Origin: Treponema sp.
GTDB lineage: Bacteria > Spirochaetota > Spirochaetia > Treponematales > Treponemataceae
Reading direction: 5' to 3'
NCBI GenBank assembly: GCA_017551545.1
Contig: JAFZLJ010000073.1
Coordinates: 1 to 64,000, forward strand
Length of the DNA: 64,000 bases
Positions 24,678-33,349 of this stretch are shown one piece after another. The notes beneath the pieces were generated by a model. That model worked only from the letters and a program-made list of their open reading frames with translations, ran no database searches and was not told the origin of the DNA. Positions within the stretch are counted from its first letter, which is position 1; each line of letters begins with the position of its first letter. The position numbers and the translations under genes were made by a program.

Positions 24678-24696
24678 GATACTCTAAACAGTGATG

Positions 24697-24724
24697 AAAG
24701 GGGCTTTTTAAAGCCCCTTTTTTT
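24697..24724 (+). terminator. Rho-independent terminator
   Basis: AAAGGGGCTTT and AAAGCCCCTTT form a stem with a TT loop, followed by a T run. It separates the envelope genes from the cyclase gene. Confidence 0.9.
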
Positions 24725-24739
24725 GTTATTTGTAAAGCT

Positions 24740-27454
24740 ATGAAAAAAATACTTATTTCAATATTAATTCCAATTATATCTGTTGCGATTTGTTCGCTTT
24801 TGTTGTTTTCTCCACTTGATTATAAAGTTGCAGATTATTTCCAGCGCCCGCTTAAGTCTACCGTTGAAAGCCCTGAAGTTTTAATGGTTATGGTAGACGA
24901 TGATGCAGTTGAGCAGATTGGTACATTCCCTTTTTCTCGTACCGTTTATTCTCAAATGCTTACAAACCTTAAAGAGCTTGGTGCGCGCTCTGTTGTATTC
25001 GATTTAAGCTTCCTTGATCGTTCTCAGGCTGCTGTTGATGAAAAATATGTAAGAGAATCTTTGCCAGGTTATGTAGATGATTATTTTAGTCTTCTTAACG
25101 ATACTGCTGCAGATTCACTTATTGCATTAGAAGACGGAGACATGGACCTTGATGAAGCTTATGATTATTATGATGCCGAATCACGAAAATATGCTCTTGA
25201 ATTGAATACTGCTATTTCGCATGTAATTAGTCCTGTAGATGAGATTCTTGCAAACTCAATTAAGGATTTTGGAAATACATTCTTAACACTTACCTTTGAA
25301 GATAAGGCTGTTGCCTCTGATATAGAAAATGAATTCCTTGCAAACTATATTGCACTCCGCCATGTAATTGCAGACAACGACACCGTTACAAAAGAATATG
25401 AAGGTGTTACTCCTGCATTATATGATTTTATTACACAGGCAAAATCAGCCGGCTTTGTTAATGCAGACCCGGACAAAGATGGTTCTTACCGCCATGTTAA
25501 TCTTGTTGTAAAATATAAAGGTCAGTATTATGCTCAGCTTGTTTTCCGTCCTATTCTTGAAATGCTCGGAAATCCTATTATTGAAATTACAGACAATTAT
25601 ATAAAGGCCGGAGATCTTAAGATTCCACGTGCACAGGATGGAACTGTAATTTTAAAATATCCAAAGAATAAGAAGTTTACAGCTTATAACAGACTTTCGC
25701 TTGCAAATATTTACTTCCTTACAACAATGGAAAATACCTTCCTTACAAACCTTGGAATTATGAATAATTCAGGCTTCTTTGATGATCTTGATGCAGAAGA
25801 AAATCCGTATGATTTGTATGAAACTGCAGAGTATATCAAAGAAGAACTTGTATACGGCGAAGATGAAGAAGAGGGTATTACTTACGACGTATATATAAAA
25901 TATCGCCAGCTTTATTATGAAGCTTCTCAGGCATTCCTTACAGACGAAACAGAAGAATACTTTATTGATGTGTTTGCCGAAACTGATGATGATGCAGATT
26001 ATATTCACGAGCTTTTTACAGAAACAAAGACTGCTTTCCAGAAATATATGGAATCACATGAAAAATATGCAGAAAAAGTAAAAGATGCAATTTGTATTAT
26101 TGGTACTTCTGCTTCAAGTACTTCGGACTATGGTATTAACCAGTATCAGGAACATTTCCCGTTACCTGGTGTTCACTATACTCTTGCAAATCAGCTTCTT
26201 TCAAAAGACTTTGTTGATGATTCTCCTGCATGGATTTCTATTTTAATTGCAATTGTTATTTGTCTTGGTTACAGCCTTGTAACTTACAGAATTAAGCGTA
26301 CAACTCCACAGATTTTTACCGGAATTGGAGCAGTTATTATTACAGCCGGAGCACTTCTTTTGTACTTCCTTTTAACAAAAACATATGTTGGTACAGTTGT
26401 TCCAGTTGTATCTGTATTCGTTTCGTTTGTTGCAACTACTGTAACAGGATTCATTACAGCAAACCACGACAAGAAGTTTATTACAAACGCATTCAGCCAG
26501 TGTCTTTCAAAAGAAGTAGTAAACGAAATTGTTGCTAATCCTTCTTCATTCAAACTTGGTGGTCAGCGTCTTGAAATGACTGCCATGTTTACAGATATCC
26601 AGAAGTTCTCTGGTTTTAGTGAACTTCTTACTGCCGGTCAGCTCGTTGCTTTGCTTAACTACTATCTTACAAAAATGTCAGACATCATTATGGAAGAGCG
26701 TGGTACTGTAGATAAGTACGAAGGAGACGCTATTATTGCTCTTGTTGGTGCTCCTGTTCAGATGGATGACCATGCTCAGCGTGCTTGTGCTGCTGCAATT
26801 AAGATGAAGGCTGCAGAAGACGTAATGAACCAGGAAATTGCACAGATTGCTGCCGGTGAAAAGCCTGCCGAAATGGATGAAGAACTCTACCAGGCATTTA
26901 AGATTATGGTTGAAAATAACCGTAAGCTCTTTACACGAATTGGTTTGAACTCTGGTGAAATGATTGCCGGTTATATGGGTTCAGAAAACAAGAAGAACTA
27001 CACTATGATGGGTAACAATGTAAACCTTGCCAGCCGTCTTGAAGGTGTAAACAAGCAGTATTCTACCGGTGGTATTATGATTAGTGCCGCAACCCGTGAT
27101 TTGCTTGGAGACCGCTTTGTTGTTCGTAGCCTTGACCGCGTTCGCGTAGTAAACGTTAATACTCCAATCCGTTTGTATGAACTTATCTGCGAAAAAGAAG
27201 GTGCTGCTCCTGAGCTTCTTAAGTATTATGAAAACTGGGAAATTGCCCTTAAGAACTTTGAAAATAAAGAATACGAAAAGGCACTTGAACAGTTTAAGAC
27301 ATTGCACCAGCACAAACCTGATGACAATGTTGCTGCATACTATATCAAGATTACAGAAAACTTCTTTGTAAAAGGCAAGTATCCTGTTGAATCTGATGAT
27401 GTTGGTGTTGCTTATAATCCGGAAGATGGAGTATTCAAGCTGCTTCAGAAGTAA
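24740..27454 (+). CDS. CHASE2-domain class III adenylate/guanylate cyclase
   Basis: Makes a cyclic nucleotide, probably cAMP, in response to an extracytoplasmic signal. The 904-residue protein has an N-terminal membrane helix and a CHASE2 sensor of about 470 residues. A cluster of membrane helices follows (about 495-575), then the cyclase domain (about 600-820). Metal-site motifs FTDIQKFSGF and DKYEGDAI are intact, as are NYTMMG and NNVNLASRLEG at the nucleotide and transition-state sites. A TPR-like tail (ALEQFKTLHQHKPDD) closes it. It is the first gene of a block with a channel, a CNBD protein and an ion transporter. Confidence 0.9.
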   Translation: MKKILISILIPIISVAICSLLLFSPLDYKVADYFQRPLKSTVESPEVLMVMVDDDAVEQIGTFPFSRTVYSQMLTNLKELGARSVVFDLSFLDRSQAAVDEKYVRESLPGYVDDYFSLLNDTAADSLIALEDGDMDLDEAYDYYDAESRKYALELNTAISHVISPVDEILANSIKDFGNTFLTLTFEDKAVASDIENEFLANYIALRHVIADNDTVTKEYEGVTPALYDFITQAKSAGFVNADPDKDGSYRHVNLVVKYKGQYYAQLVFRPILEMLGNPIIEITDNYIKAGDLKIPRAQDGTVILKYPKNKKFTAYNRLSLANIYFLTTMENTFLTNLGIMNNSGFFDDLDAEENPYDLYETAEYIKEELVYGEDEEEGITYDVYIKYRQLYYEASQAFLTDETEEYFIDVFAETDDDADYIHELFTETKTAFQKYMESHEKYAEKVKDAICIIGTSASSTSDYGINQYQEHFPLPGVHYTLANQLLSKDFVDDSPAWISILIAIVICLGYSLVTYRIKRTTPQIFTGIGAVIITAGALLLYFLLTKTYVGTVVPVVSVFVSFVATTVTGFITANHDKKFITNAFSQCLSKEVVNEIVANPSSFKLGGQRLEMTAMFTDIQKFSGFSELLTAGQLVALLNYYLTKMSDIIMEERGTVDKYEGDAIIALVGAPVQMDDHAQRACAAAIKMKAAEDVMNQEIAQIAAGEKPAEMDEELYQAFKIMVENNRKLFTRIGLNSGEMIAGYMGSENKKNYTMMGNNVNLASRLEGVNKQYSTGGIMISAATRDLLGDRFVVRSLDRVRVVNVNTPIRLYELICEKEGAAPELLKYYENWEIALKNFENKEYEKALEQFKTLHQHKPDDNVAAYYIKITENFFVKGKYPVESDDVGVAYNPEDGVFKLLQK

Positions 27455-27462
27455 CCCGCAAT

Positions 27463-27491
27463 CGTCTTTGCGAGTACAGCGAAGCAAACCA
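27463..27491 (+). repeat. Repeat family B, degenerate copy
   Basis: CGTCTTTGCGAG...GCGAAGCAAACCA matches the family with several changes. It fills the 43-base gap between the cyclase and channel genes. Confidence 0.6.
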
Positions 27492-27497
27492 TAAATT

Positions 27498-28664
27498 ATG
27501 AAAAAAAATTTAGGAAACAGACTAAAGAAATTTCTCAACAATGTTAAGTATGCGTTAAAAAATCCGCTTACTTATGCATGGATTGCTCTGTTTATAGTTC
27601 TTGCCATTGCAACAGTAGTTGTTTTCAAAACAGAAACTCAAACCGAAAGCGGAATTGAAACAATGTTCGATTCCGTGTGGTTCACTCTTGTTTCTGTAAT
27701 GGCAGGATATTTTGATTATTGTGTAAAATCTGTTGGCGGTCGTATGGCTGCTCTTGTGCTTCTTGCACTTGGTATGGTTTTGCTCAGTGTTGTTACCGGT
27801 AAAATTGCATCTGTATTTATGGATATGCAGATGAAAAAAAATAAGGGACTTAATAAGATTAAGAGTATGAAAGGACACTTTTTGCTATGCGGTTGGCGTC
27901 CGGGTTTTGAAAAGATTCTGGATAGCGTTTTGAATTCTAATACGGATATCACTCCCGATATGATTGTTATGGTAAACGAAGCTCCGTCTGACCAGATTGA
28001 ACAGCTTCGTTCAGAAAGCCGTTTTAAGGGCATTCAATATGTAGCAGGAGATTTTGCCGATGAAGCAACCCTTAAACGTGCAAAAATTGAAGATGCTTCG
28101 CGTGCACTTATAATCTGTGACCGTTCCAAAAAGTTTTCGGATCTTGAAATAGATTCGCGCACAGTTCTTGCTGTCCTTACAATTGAAAATACAAATCCTG
28201 GAATTTATACTGCTGCCGAGCTTATTGACGTAAAGTTTCAGAAGCACCTTGAACTGGCCCACTGCGATGAAATCATCCTTACTCAAGATTACGAGCACAG
28301 CCTGTTGGCAACTGCTTCTTCTGGCCGTGGTTATTCAAATGTAATCCGCACCTTGATTGGTGATGATGATAAATCAGGAATCCTTATAGAAGATATTCCT
28401 GCTTCCTGGATAGACAAGCCTTATATTGATTATAAGCGTTCACTTGGCCCGAATGACGGCGTAGTGATAGGACTTCTTTTGAATACAGGTAATTTCCACC
28501 AGCGCCGTAAGGATGCTCTTCGTGAAGCTCAGAAAAATCCTGATGTAAAGAAGATTGTAGACGAACTTAAGAAGGTAAAGCTTCTTAAAAGTAACGAGCC
28601 TGTTTTATGCCCGGCTCCAGATTTTGTTATTCCTAAGAATGCCAAGGCAATTTTTGTAAAATAG
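27498..28664 (+). CDS. Two-helix potassium-type ion channel with RCK (TrkA-N) domain
   Basis: A 388-residue channel subunit. TM1 is about residues 26-44, the pore helix and filter about 55-75, and TM2 about 80-104. A cytoplasmic RCK/TrkA-N domain follows (FLLCGWRPGFEKIL, then DFADEATLKRAKIEDASRALI). The filter reads MAGYFD where canonical potassium channels have TVGYGD, so ion selectivity is uncertain. It has no cyclic-nucleotide-binding domain of its own. The next gene encodes one as a separate protein, and the previous gene makes the nucleotide. Confidence 0.85.
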   Translation: MKKNLGNRLKKFLNNVKYALKNPLTYAWIALFIVLAIATVVVFKTETQTESGIETMFDSVWFTLVSVMAGYFDYCVKSVGGRMAALVLLALGMVLLSVVTGKIASVFMDMQMKKNKGLNKIKSMKGHFLLCGWRPGFEKILDSVLNSNTDITPDMIVMVNEAPSDQIEQLRSESRFKGIQYVAGDFADEATLKRAKIEDASRALIICDRSKKFSDLEIDSRTVLAVLTIENTNPGIYTAAELIDVKFQKHLELAHCDEIILTQDYEHSLLATASSGRGYSNVIRTLIGDDDKSGILIEDIPASWIDKPYIDYKRSLGPNDGVVIGLLLNTGNFHQRRKDALREAQKNPDVKKIVDELKKVKLLKSNEPVLCPAPDFVIPKNAKAIFVK

Positions 28665-28720
28665 ATTGTCGGGTCAAGCCCGACAATGACATGTCATTCC
28701 CGGGCTTGACCCGGGAATCT
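28663..28720. repeat. Repeat family A, two copies
   Basis: A GTCGGGTCAAGCCCGAC copy and a CCCGGGCTTGACCCGGG copy lie side by side. The first base pairs overlap the stop codon of the channel gene, and the second copy ends 18 bases before the CNBD gene. Confidence 0.9.
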
Positions 28721-28737
28721 CAAATTAAGGAGTTCTA

Positions 28738-29253
28738 ATGGACAATTTTGAAACAGTATTACCAAAGCTTGTAAAAATAGAGCTTTTTTCTGACTTTGAT
28801 GTAAACAATGAAAACGACCGCCGCATCTTAAAGCTTGTGTATGACAGCATGTCGGTAAAGAATTATAAAAAAGGTGACTGCATCATCAAAGAAGGTGAGC
28901 ACGGTGACGAGTTCTTCATTCTTTATTCAGGCAGTGTTAAAGTTCAGCGTAATACTCCTGCCGGTGATGTTATTGCCCTAGCAAAACTTACAAGCGAAAT
29001 GAATATTTTCTTTGGAGAAACTTCTCTTATCAGCAGTGATACCCGTACTGCTACAGTTCTTGCCAGCACAGAATGCCGCTGTATTGTTCTTTCGGGAAAA
29101 CACTTCCTTGAAGTATGTGATAAGGAGCCACTGCTTGGCTACCGTGTTCTTCTTCATCTTGCAAAAAGAATGTCTCAGACAGTACGTAATACAAACAGCG
29201 ACAAGGCTACTTTATACGAAGCACTCTTCAGTGAAATAGAGGGAGACCTCTAA
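28738..29253 (+). CDS. Stand-alone cyclic-nucleotide-binding protein
   Basis: A 171-residue protein made of a single CNBD of the Crp/channel type. The beta-roll holds KKGDCIIKEGEHGDEFFILYSGSVKV, and the phosphate-binding cassette reads FFGETSLISSDTRTATV, with Gly-Glu and Arg at the expected places. There is no helix-turn-helix after it, so it is not a transcription factor. AAGGAG precedes the ATG. The transporter gene starts one base after its stop codon, which points to tight co-expression. It probably senses the product of the upstream cyclase and acts on the channel or the transporter. Confidence 0.87.
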   Translation: MDNFETVLPKLVKIELFSDFDVNNENDRRILKLVYDSMSVKNYKKGDCIIKEGEHGDEFFILYSGSVKVQRNTPAGDVIALAKLTSEMNIFFGETSLISSDTRTATVLASTECRCIVLSGKHFLEVCDKEPLLGYRVLLHLAKRMSQTVRNTNSDKATLYEALFSEIEGDL

Positions 29254-29254
29254 T

Positions 29255-30577
29255 ATGGGCGCCTTAAAATATATTGTTCTTGCAGTAGCTGTCCTCATGT
29301 ATCTTCTTGTAATTCTTTTTCAGAACAAGAAGGTGTGGTTTACTTCTGCCACAGCTGCAGTTGTAATTATCCTTGGAATTATTTTTCCGGGCCAGATTTT
29401 TGATGGTGAAGGCCGCCTTTATGCCTTTACTCATTCGCTTTTCCAGATTATCAACTGGAATGTAATAATGATTTATCTTGGCAGCATGACTATTGCCGCC
29501 TTATTCTTGTATTCAAATGTGCCTGCCCGCATTGCAGACGGCATTATAAACAACAGTAAAAACACCGGAATTGCAATTGTTCTTATTCTTGCAATGACAG
29601 GTATTATTTCTATATTTGTAGAAAACGTAGCAACTGTTCTTGTAATGGCGCCTATTGCGCTGGCCCTTTGCAAAAAGCTTGATAAGAATCCAACATACTT
29701 TATGATTGGTCTTGCTGTTATGTCTAACATGGAAGGAACTGCAACTTTAGTAGGCGACCCTCCAAGCATGATTTTTGCAGCATATGCAGGCTACAACTTT
29801 AACGACTTCTTTGTTCACCAGGGAAGACTTTCTATTTTCTTTATAATTCAGGCAGGCTTAATTGCCGGTTGTCTTTTCTTCTATTTCTTTTTTGCAAAGC
29901 TTGGAAAGCAGAAGCTTGATGTAGAAAAAACTCAGGTAATTTCGTGGGTGCCTTTTATTCTGCTGCTTGTAATGATTTTTGGTCTTGGTGCCGTTTCATT
30001 CATAAACACAGATTTTGCATATCTTAGCGGACTATATGTTTTTGCGCTTGGCATTATTTCTGTGTTGTGGTTCCGTTTGAGCCAGAAAAAATCGGGCAGT
30101 GAAATTAAAGAACTCATAAAGGACCTTGACTGGGAAACAATTTTCTTTTTGCTTGGAATCTTTGTTGTAGTCGGTGCTATTCAGGAAGCAGGCTTACTCG
30201 AACAGTTTGCGCTTTTCCTTTCAAAAATCTGCGGTGGTTCTAAGCTTCTTGGCTTTATGATTATTCTTGTTGTTTCTGTTCTTATAAGCGGATTTGTAGA
30301 TAACGTTCCTTACATTATTGCAATGCTTCCGGTTGCAGGAACTCTCGCTTTAAACATGAACTTGAACAAAGAACTTTTTATGTTTGCACTTTTAATAGGA
30401 AGCTGCCTTGGCGGAAACCTTACTCCATTCGGGGCAAGTGCAAATGTTGTGAGCATGGGAATTGTAAAAAAAGAAGGTTATCCTATGAAGTTTACAGACT
30501 GGCTCAAGATTGCAGGACCTTTTACAATTCTTACTACAGGTGTAGCTGCCTTAGTTTTATGGGGATTATGGAATTAA
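29255..30577 (+). CDS. ArsB/NhaD-type ion transporter
   Basis: A 440-residue inner-membrane protein of the ion transporter superfamily with about 11-12 hydrophobic segments. It has the two family signatures: ENVATVLVMAPIALAL with MEGTATLVGDPPSMIFA, and in the second half FVDNVPYIIAMLPV with GGNLTPFGASANV. Relatives are NhaD sodium/proton antiporters and ArsB arsenite pumps. No arsenic genes are near, so sodium/proton or a related cation exchange is more likely. It is translationally linked to the CNBD gene. Confidence 0.82.
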   Translation: MGALKYIVLAVAVLMYLLVILFQNKKVWFTSATAAVVIILGIIFPGQIFDGEGRLYAFTHSLFQIINWNVIMIYLGSMTIAALFLYSNVPARIADGIINNSKNTGIAIVLILAMTGIISIFVENVATVLVMAPIALALCKKLDKNPTYFMIGLAVMSNMEGTATLVGDPPSMIFAAYAGYNFNDFFVHQGRLSIFFIIQAGLIAGCLFFYFFFAKLGKQKLDVEKTQVISWVPFILLLVMIFGLGAVSFINTDFAYLSGLYVFALGIISVLWFRLSQKKSGSEIKELIKDLDWETIFFLLGIFVVVGAIQEAGLLEQFALFLSKICGGSKLLGFMIILVVSVLISGFVDNVPYIIAMLPVAGTLALNMNLNKELFMFALLIGSCLGGNLTPFGASANVVSMGIVKKEGYPMKFTDWLKIAGPFTILTTGVAALVLWGLWN

Positions 30578-30581
30578 TAAG

Positions 30582-30715
30582 AGATTCCCGTGTCAAGCCC
30601 GGGAATGACGAAGGGTGTCATTGTCGGGCTTGACACGGGAATGACGAAGGGTGTCATTGTCGGGCTTGACACGGGAATGACGAAGGGTGTCATTGTCGGG
30701 CTTGACCCGACAATC
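30582..30715. repeat. Repeat family A, tandem array of 36-bp units
   Basis: After a CCCGTGTCAAGCCCGGG half, a 36-base unit (GTCATTGTCGGGCTTGACAC plus GGGAATGACGAAGGGT) is repeated. The array ends in a perfect GTCGGGCTTGACCCGAC copy. It separates the ion transporter from rsgA. Confidence 0.9.
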
Positions 30716-30738
30716 TCATAGGAGATAGAATCGGACTA

Positions 30739-31716
30739 ATGGAAGGACTCATAATTGCCGGAACAAATAATACCTTCACTGTAGAGTGTGATGATGAACT
30801 CACACGAAACTGCACTATTAAAGGTAAGGTTTTAAAATCCGACAAACAGTTTTATAATCCTCTTGCTCCCGGTGACAGAGTAACAGTTGAACCAGATCCA
30901 ATAAACGAACATAAAGGTCAGGTGCTTGGTGTACTTGAAAGAAAAAATACATTCCTGCGCTGGAACGTAAAGGGACGCTGTCCTCAGCTACTGGCATGTA
31001 ATCTTGATTATCTTATTCTTGTTTGTACTCCCGATGAACCACCGTTCCGCCCACGTTTTATAGACAGGGCATTGGCACAGGCAGAGCATCAGGGAATTAC
31101 ACCGATTATTGTCTGCAACAAATGGGACCTTGCCGAAGAAATGCAGACAGACGGTAGAGAAGAGGAGTTCGATGCAATTGATCGCCGTCTTACAATATGG
31201 AGCGACCTTGATTACAGAGTTCTTCGTATTTCTGCAAAAACAGGCGAAGGAATGACGGAGTTTGCCCAGCTTCTTGAAAATCATCTTAGTGCATTTGTTG
31301 GTCAATCCGGAGTTGGAAAGTCAAGCCTTATAAATGTAATGGACAATTCGTGTGTTTTAAAAACAGGCAGCCTTTCAAAAAAATACGGTAAGGGAAGTCA
31401 CACAACTACAAAAGGAACTTTGATTCACCTTACATTAAACGAAACCCTTTTTGAAGGAGTACGCGGTCTTAAGGCAGATATAATTGATACTCCGGGAATC
31501 CGCCGCTTTGTACTTGATGATGTAGAGGCAGATGACGTTGCAATGTATTTTAAGGAGTTTGAACCTTTTATAGGAAAATGTAAATTCGGGCTTGGATGTA
31601 AGCATCACACAGAGCCGGGTTGCGCAGTATTAGAAGCAGTGCAGAACGGCAGTATCACGCAGGAACGCTACGACAGCTGGGTACGCATAAGTGAAGAAAT
31701 AAGAACGGGGAGCTAG
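30739..31716 (+). CDS. rsgA: Small-ribosomal-subunit biogenesis GTPase RsgA
   Basis: A 325-residue circularly permuted GTPase that checks late maturation of the 30S subunit. An N-terminal OB fold is followed by the permuted G motifs: G4 NKWD, then G1 GQSGVGKSS and G3 DTPGIRRF. The C-terminal zinc site is CKFGLGCKHHTEPGC. AGGAGA precedes the ATG. The LuxR-type gene follows after 8 bases and may be co-transcribed. Confidence 0.93.
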   Translation: MEGLIIAGTNNTFTVECDDELTRNCTIKGKVLKSDKQFYNPLAPGDRVTVEPDPINEHKGQVLGVLERKNTFLRWNVKGRCPQLLACNLDYLILVCTPDEPPFRPRFIDRALAQAEHQGITPIIVCNKWDLAEEMQTDGREEEFDAIDRRLTIWSDLDYRVLRISAKTGEGMTEFAQLLENHLSAFVGQSGVGKSSLINVMDNSCVLKTGSLSKKYGKGSHTTTKGTLIHLTLNETLFEGVRGLKADIIDTPGIRRFVLDDVEADDVAMYFKEFEPFIGKCKFGLGCKHHTEPGCAVLEAVQNGSITQERYDSWVRISEEIRTGS

Positions 31717-31724
31717 GAAGACTA

Positions 31725-33110
31725 ATGCTTTCGGAAGAAGAGAGAAAACAACTTATTTCACAGTTAAACATTACCTATTGTATTCCCGAACTTTGGAAAA
31801 ACAAAGAATCCTTTTTGAATCTTACAGATGAGCAGTATAAACAGTCTTTGTATGATCTTTCGGCTGCAATTCTTTTGCGCATCATTACTGGCGACATTGC
31901 TGCAGTTCCTCACTTATTGAATCTTTTACCTGATGTAGGCTTTGAAGATTTTATAAAGCCTATGATTCCTACAATCAGTAACAGAGACTTTTTACATTCG
32001 CTTTCCCGACTTGCATATCTTGGAGTTTCGCTTGAACCATATTACAGTACAGTTACAGGTCGTCCAAGTATTTTAAACGGCTTCCGTGATTTTTCATATT
32101 ATGCTGATTTTGTTTTTAAGCATAAAGAAAAATCTCTTGATCTGCTTAAAGTTTTGTACGGTGATGATTTCAGACAGGTTTATGATATTATTTCGGCCGA
32201 AATATACTATCAGCGGAATGAATGCTTTGATGCAATGGTACGAATCACAAGTGCTATTCCGGTTCTTGAACGAAAGAAGAGCTTTATATTTTTGATTGTT
32301 GCACTTTATCAGCAGATTACAATTCTTACTATCAACGGCGAAATTAAATCTGCAGAAATCATAATGTCGCACCTTAAAGACAGAGTAAAGGATATAAAAG
32401 GAAGCTCCTTTGAATATAATATAGATGCTATGAGTGTACGCATGGCTCTTTATGACTGCAACCTTGAATATGTAAACCAGTGGCTCGAAAAAAAGGCTCC
32501 CGATGAAAATAAAGATTTTAATCTTATGGAAACCTACGGATATTTTGTAAAGCTCAGATGCTATCTGCTTTATGATAAGCATCTTGCTTTACTCGCGCTT
32601 GCCGAACAGCTCAGGTTTTATTTTGAACTCAGCCGCCGTCATATGGATATAATTACTCTTTCCTGTATTGAAGCTATGAGCTGGTATAAGACTGGTAATA
32701 AAGAAAAGGCTTTTGTACTTGTCGACAGTTTCTTAAAGCAGGCCGAAAAATACCGCTTATACAGGATAATTGCCGACGAAGGTATTTTGATGTTCAGGCT
32801 TCTGCAAGATTATCAGAAGGTCAGGGGAACAACACCATTCCTTTCAAAGGTTATTGGAATTACAAGACATGTTGCTGTTTTGTATCCGAATTATCTTAAT
32901 ATCTCGCAGGAATCGAACACAAACTTTACAGAAATGGAAAAAGATATACTTCGTCTTCTGGAGCAGGGTAAAACTTATGATGAAATTTCTGAGGTTTTCT
33001 TTATTTCTGTAAATACAGTGCGCTATCATATTAAAAAAATCTATCCAAAGCTTGATGTTTCTTCGGCTTCGCAGGCTGTTTTTAAGGCAAAAAAGATAGG
33101 TCTTATTTAA
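31725..33110 (+). CDS. LuxR-type transcriptional regulator with helical repeat domain
   Basis: A 461-residue protein with a long helical region (about 1-385) that resembles the TPR/MalT-like sensor part of large LuxR regulators. At the C-terminus a complete LuxR helix-turn-helix follows (FTEMEKDILRLLEQGKTYDEISEVFFISVNTVRYHIKKIY). No ATPase domain is seen. The signal and target genes are unknown. GGAAG lies just before the ATG. Confidence 0.8.
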   Translation: MLSEEERKQLISQLNITYCIPELWKNKESFLNLTDEQYKQSLYDLSAAILLRIITGDIAAVPHLLNLLPDVGFEDFIKPMIPTISNRDFLHSLSRLAYLGVSLEPYYSTVTGRPSILNGFRDFSYYADFVFKHKEKSLDLLKVLYGDDFRQVYDIISAEIYYQRNECFDAMVRITSAIPVLERKKSFIFLIVALYQQITILTINGEIKSAEIIMSHLKDRVKDIKGSSFEYNIDAMSVRMALYDCNLEYVNQWLEKKAPDENKDFNLMETYGYFVKLRCYLLYDKHLALLALAEQLRFYFELSRRHMDIITLSCIEAMSWYKTGNKEKAFVLVDSFLKQAEKYRLYRIIADEGILMFRLLQDYQKVRGTTPFLSKVIGITRHVAVLYPNYLNISQESNTNFTEMEKDILRLLEQGKTYDEISEVFFISVNTVRYHIKKIYPKLDVSSASQAVFKAKKIGLI

Positions 33111-33141
33111 TAATTTTATAAAAAACTACATTTTCATGTAG

Positions 33142-33169
33142 TGGACATTTAAAAATATGTGTGTATAAT
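33142..33169 (+). promoter_or_regulatory. Promoter of a possible small RNA
   Basis: TGGACA and TATAAT are spaced by 16 bases, giving a predicted start near 33176. No coding sequence follows before the terminator at 33279-33313. Confidence 0.6.
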
Positions 33170-33175
33170 ACTACA

Positions 33176-33313
33176 TAGATAAAAAAAGTTGTTCCGATAA
33201 AAGTAATTTAATAAGACAATATTCAACTACATACTACTAGTTGTACTGGATATCGGAGTAAAAAAAAACTATTTATTTGAGACCGTCCCGGAGAGTGCGG
33301 TCTCTTTTTTTTT
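33176..33313 (+). ncRNA. Candidate small RNA between the LuxR-type gene and mutS2
   Basis: The interval from the promoter above to the terminator is about 138 bases and has no open frame. It can fold into an outer stem CCGATA (33194-33199) with TATCGG (33251-33256). This encloses a hairpin CAACTA...TAGTTG (33224-33243), followed by an A-rich linker and the terminator. Promoter, fold and terminator are seen directly; expression is inferred. Confidence 0.5.
33279..33313 (+). terminator. Strong Rho-independent terminator
   Basis: GAGACCG and CGGTCTC form a 7-bp stem followed by nine T. It ends the small RNA candidate and any read-through from the LuxR-type gene. Confidence 0.9.
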
Positions 33314-33314
33314 C

Positions 33315-33343
33315 TTTACAAAAAAATCATTTTTCTGTAAATT
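33315..33343 (+). promoter_or_regulatory. Promoter of mutS2, leaderless type
   Basis: TTTACA and TAAATT are spaced by 17 bases, and the -10 box ends 6 bases before the ATG at 33350. The expected start site is the A of the ATG. There is no Shine-Dalgarno sequence. Confidence 0.6.
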
Positions 33344-33349
33344 CATCCT

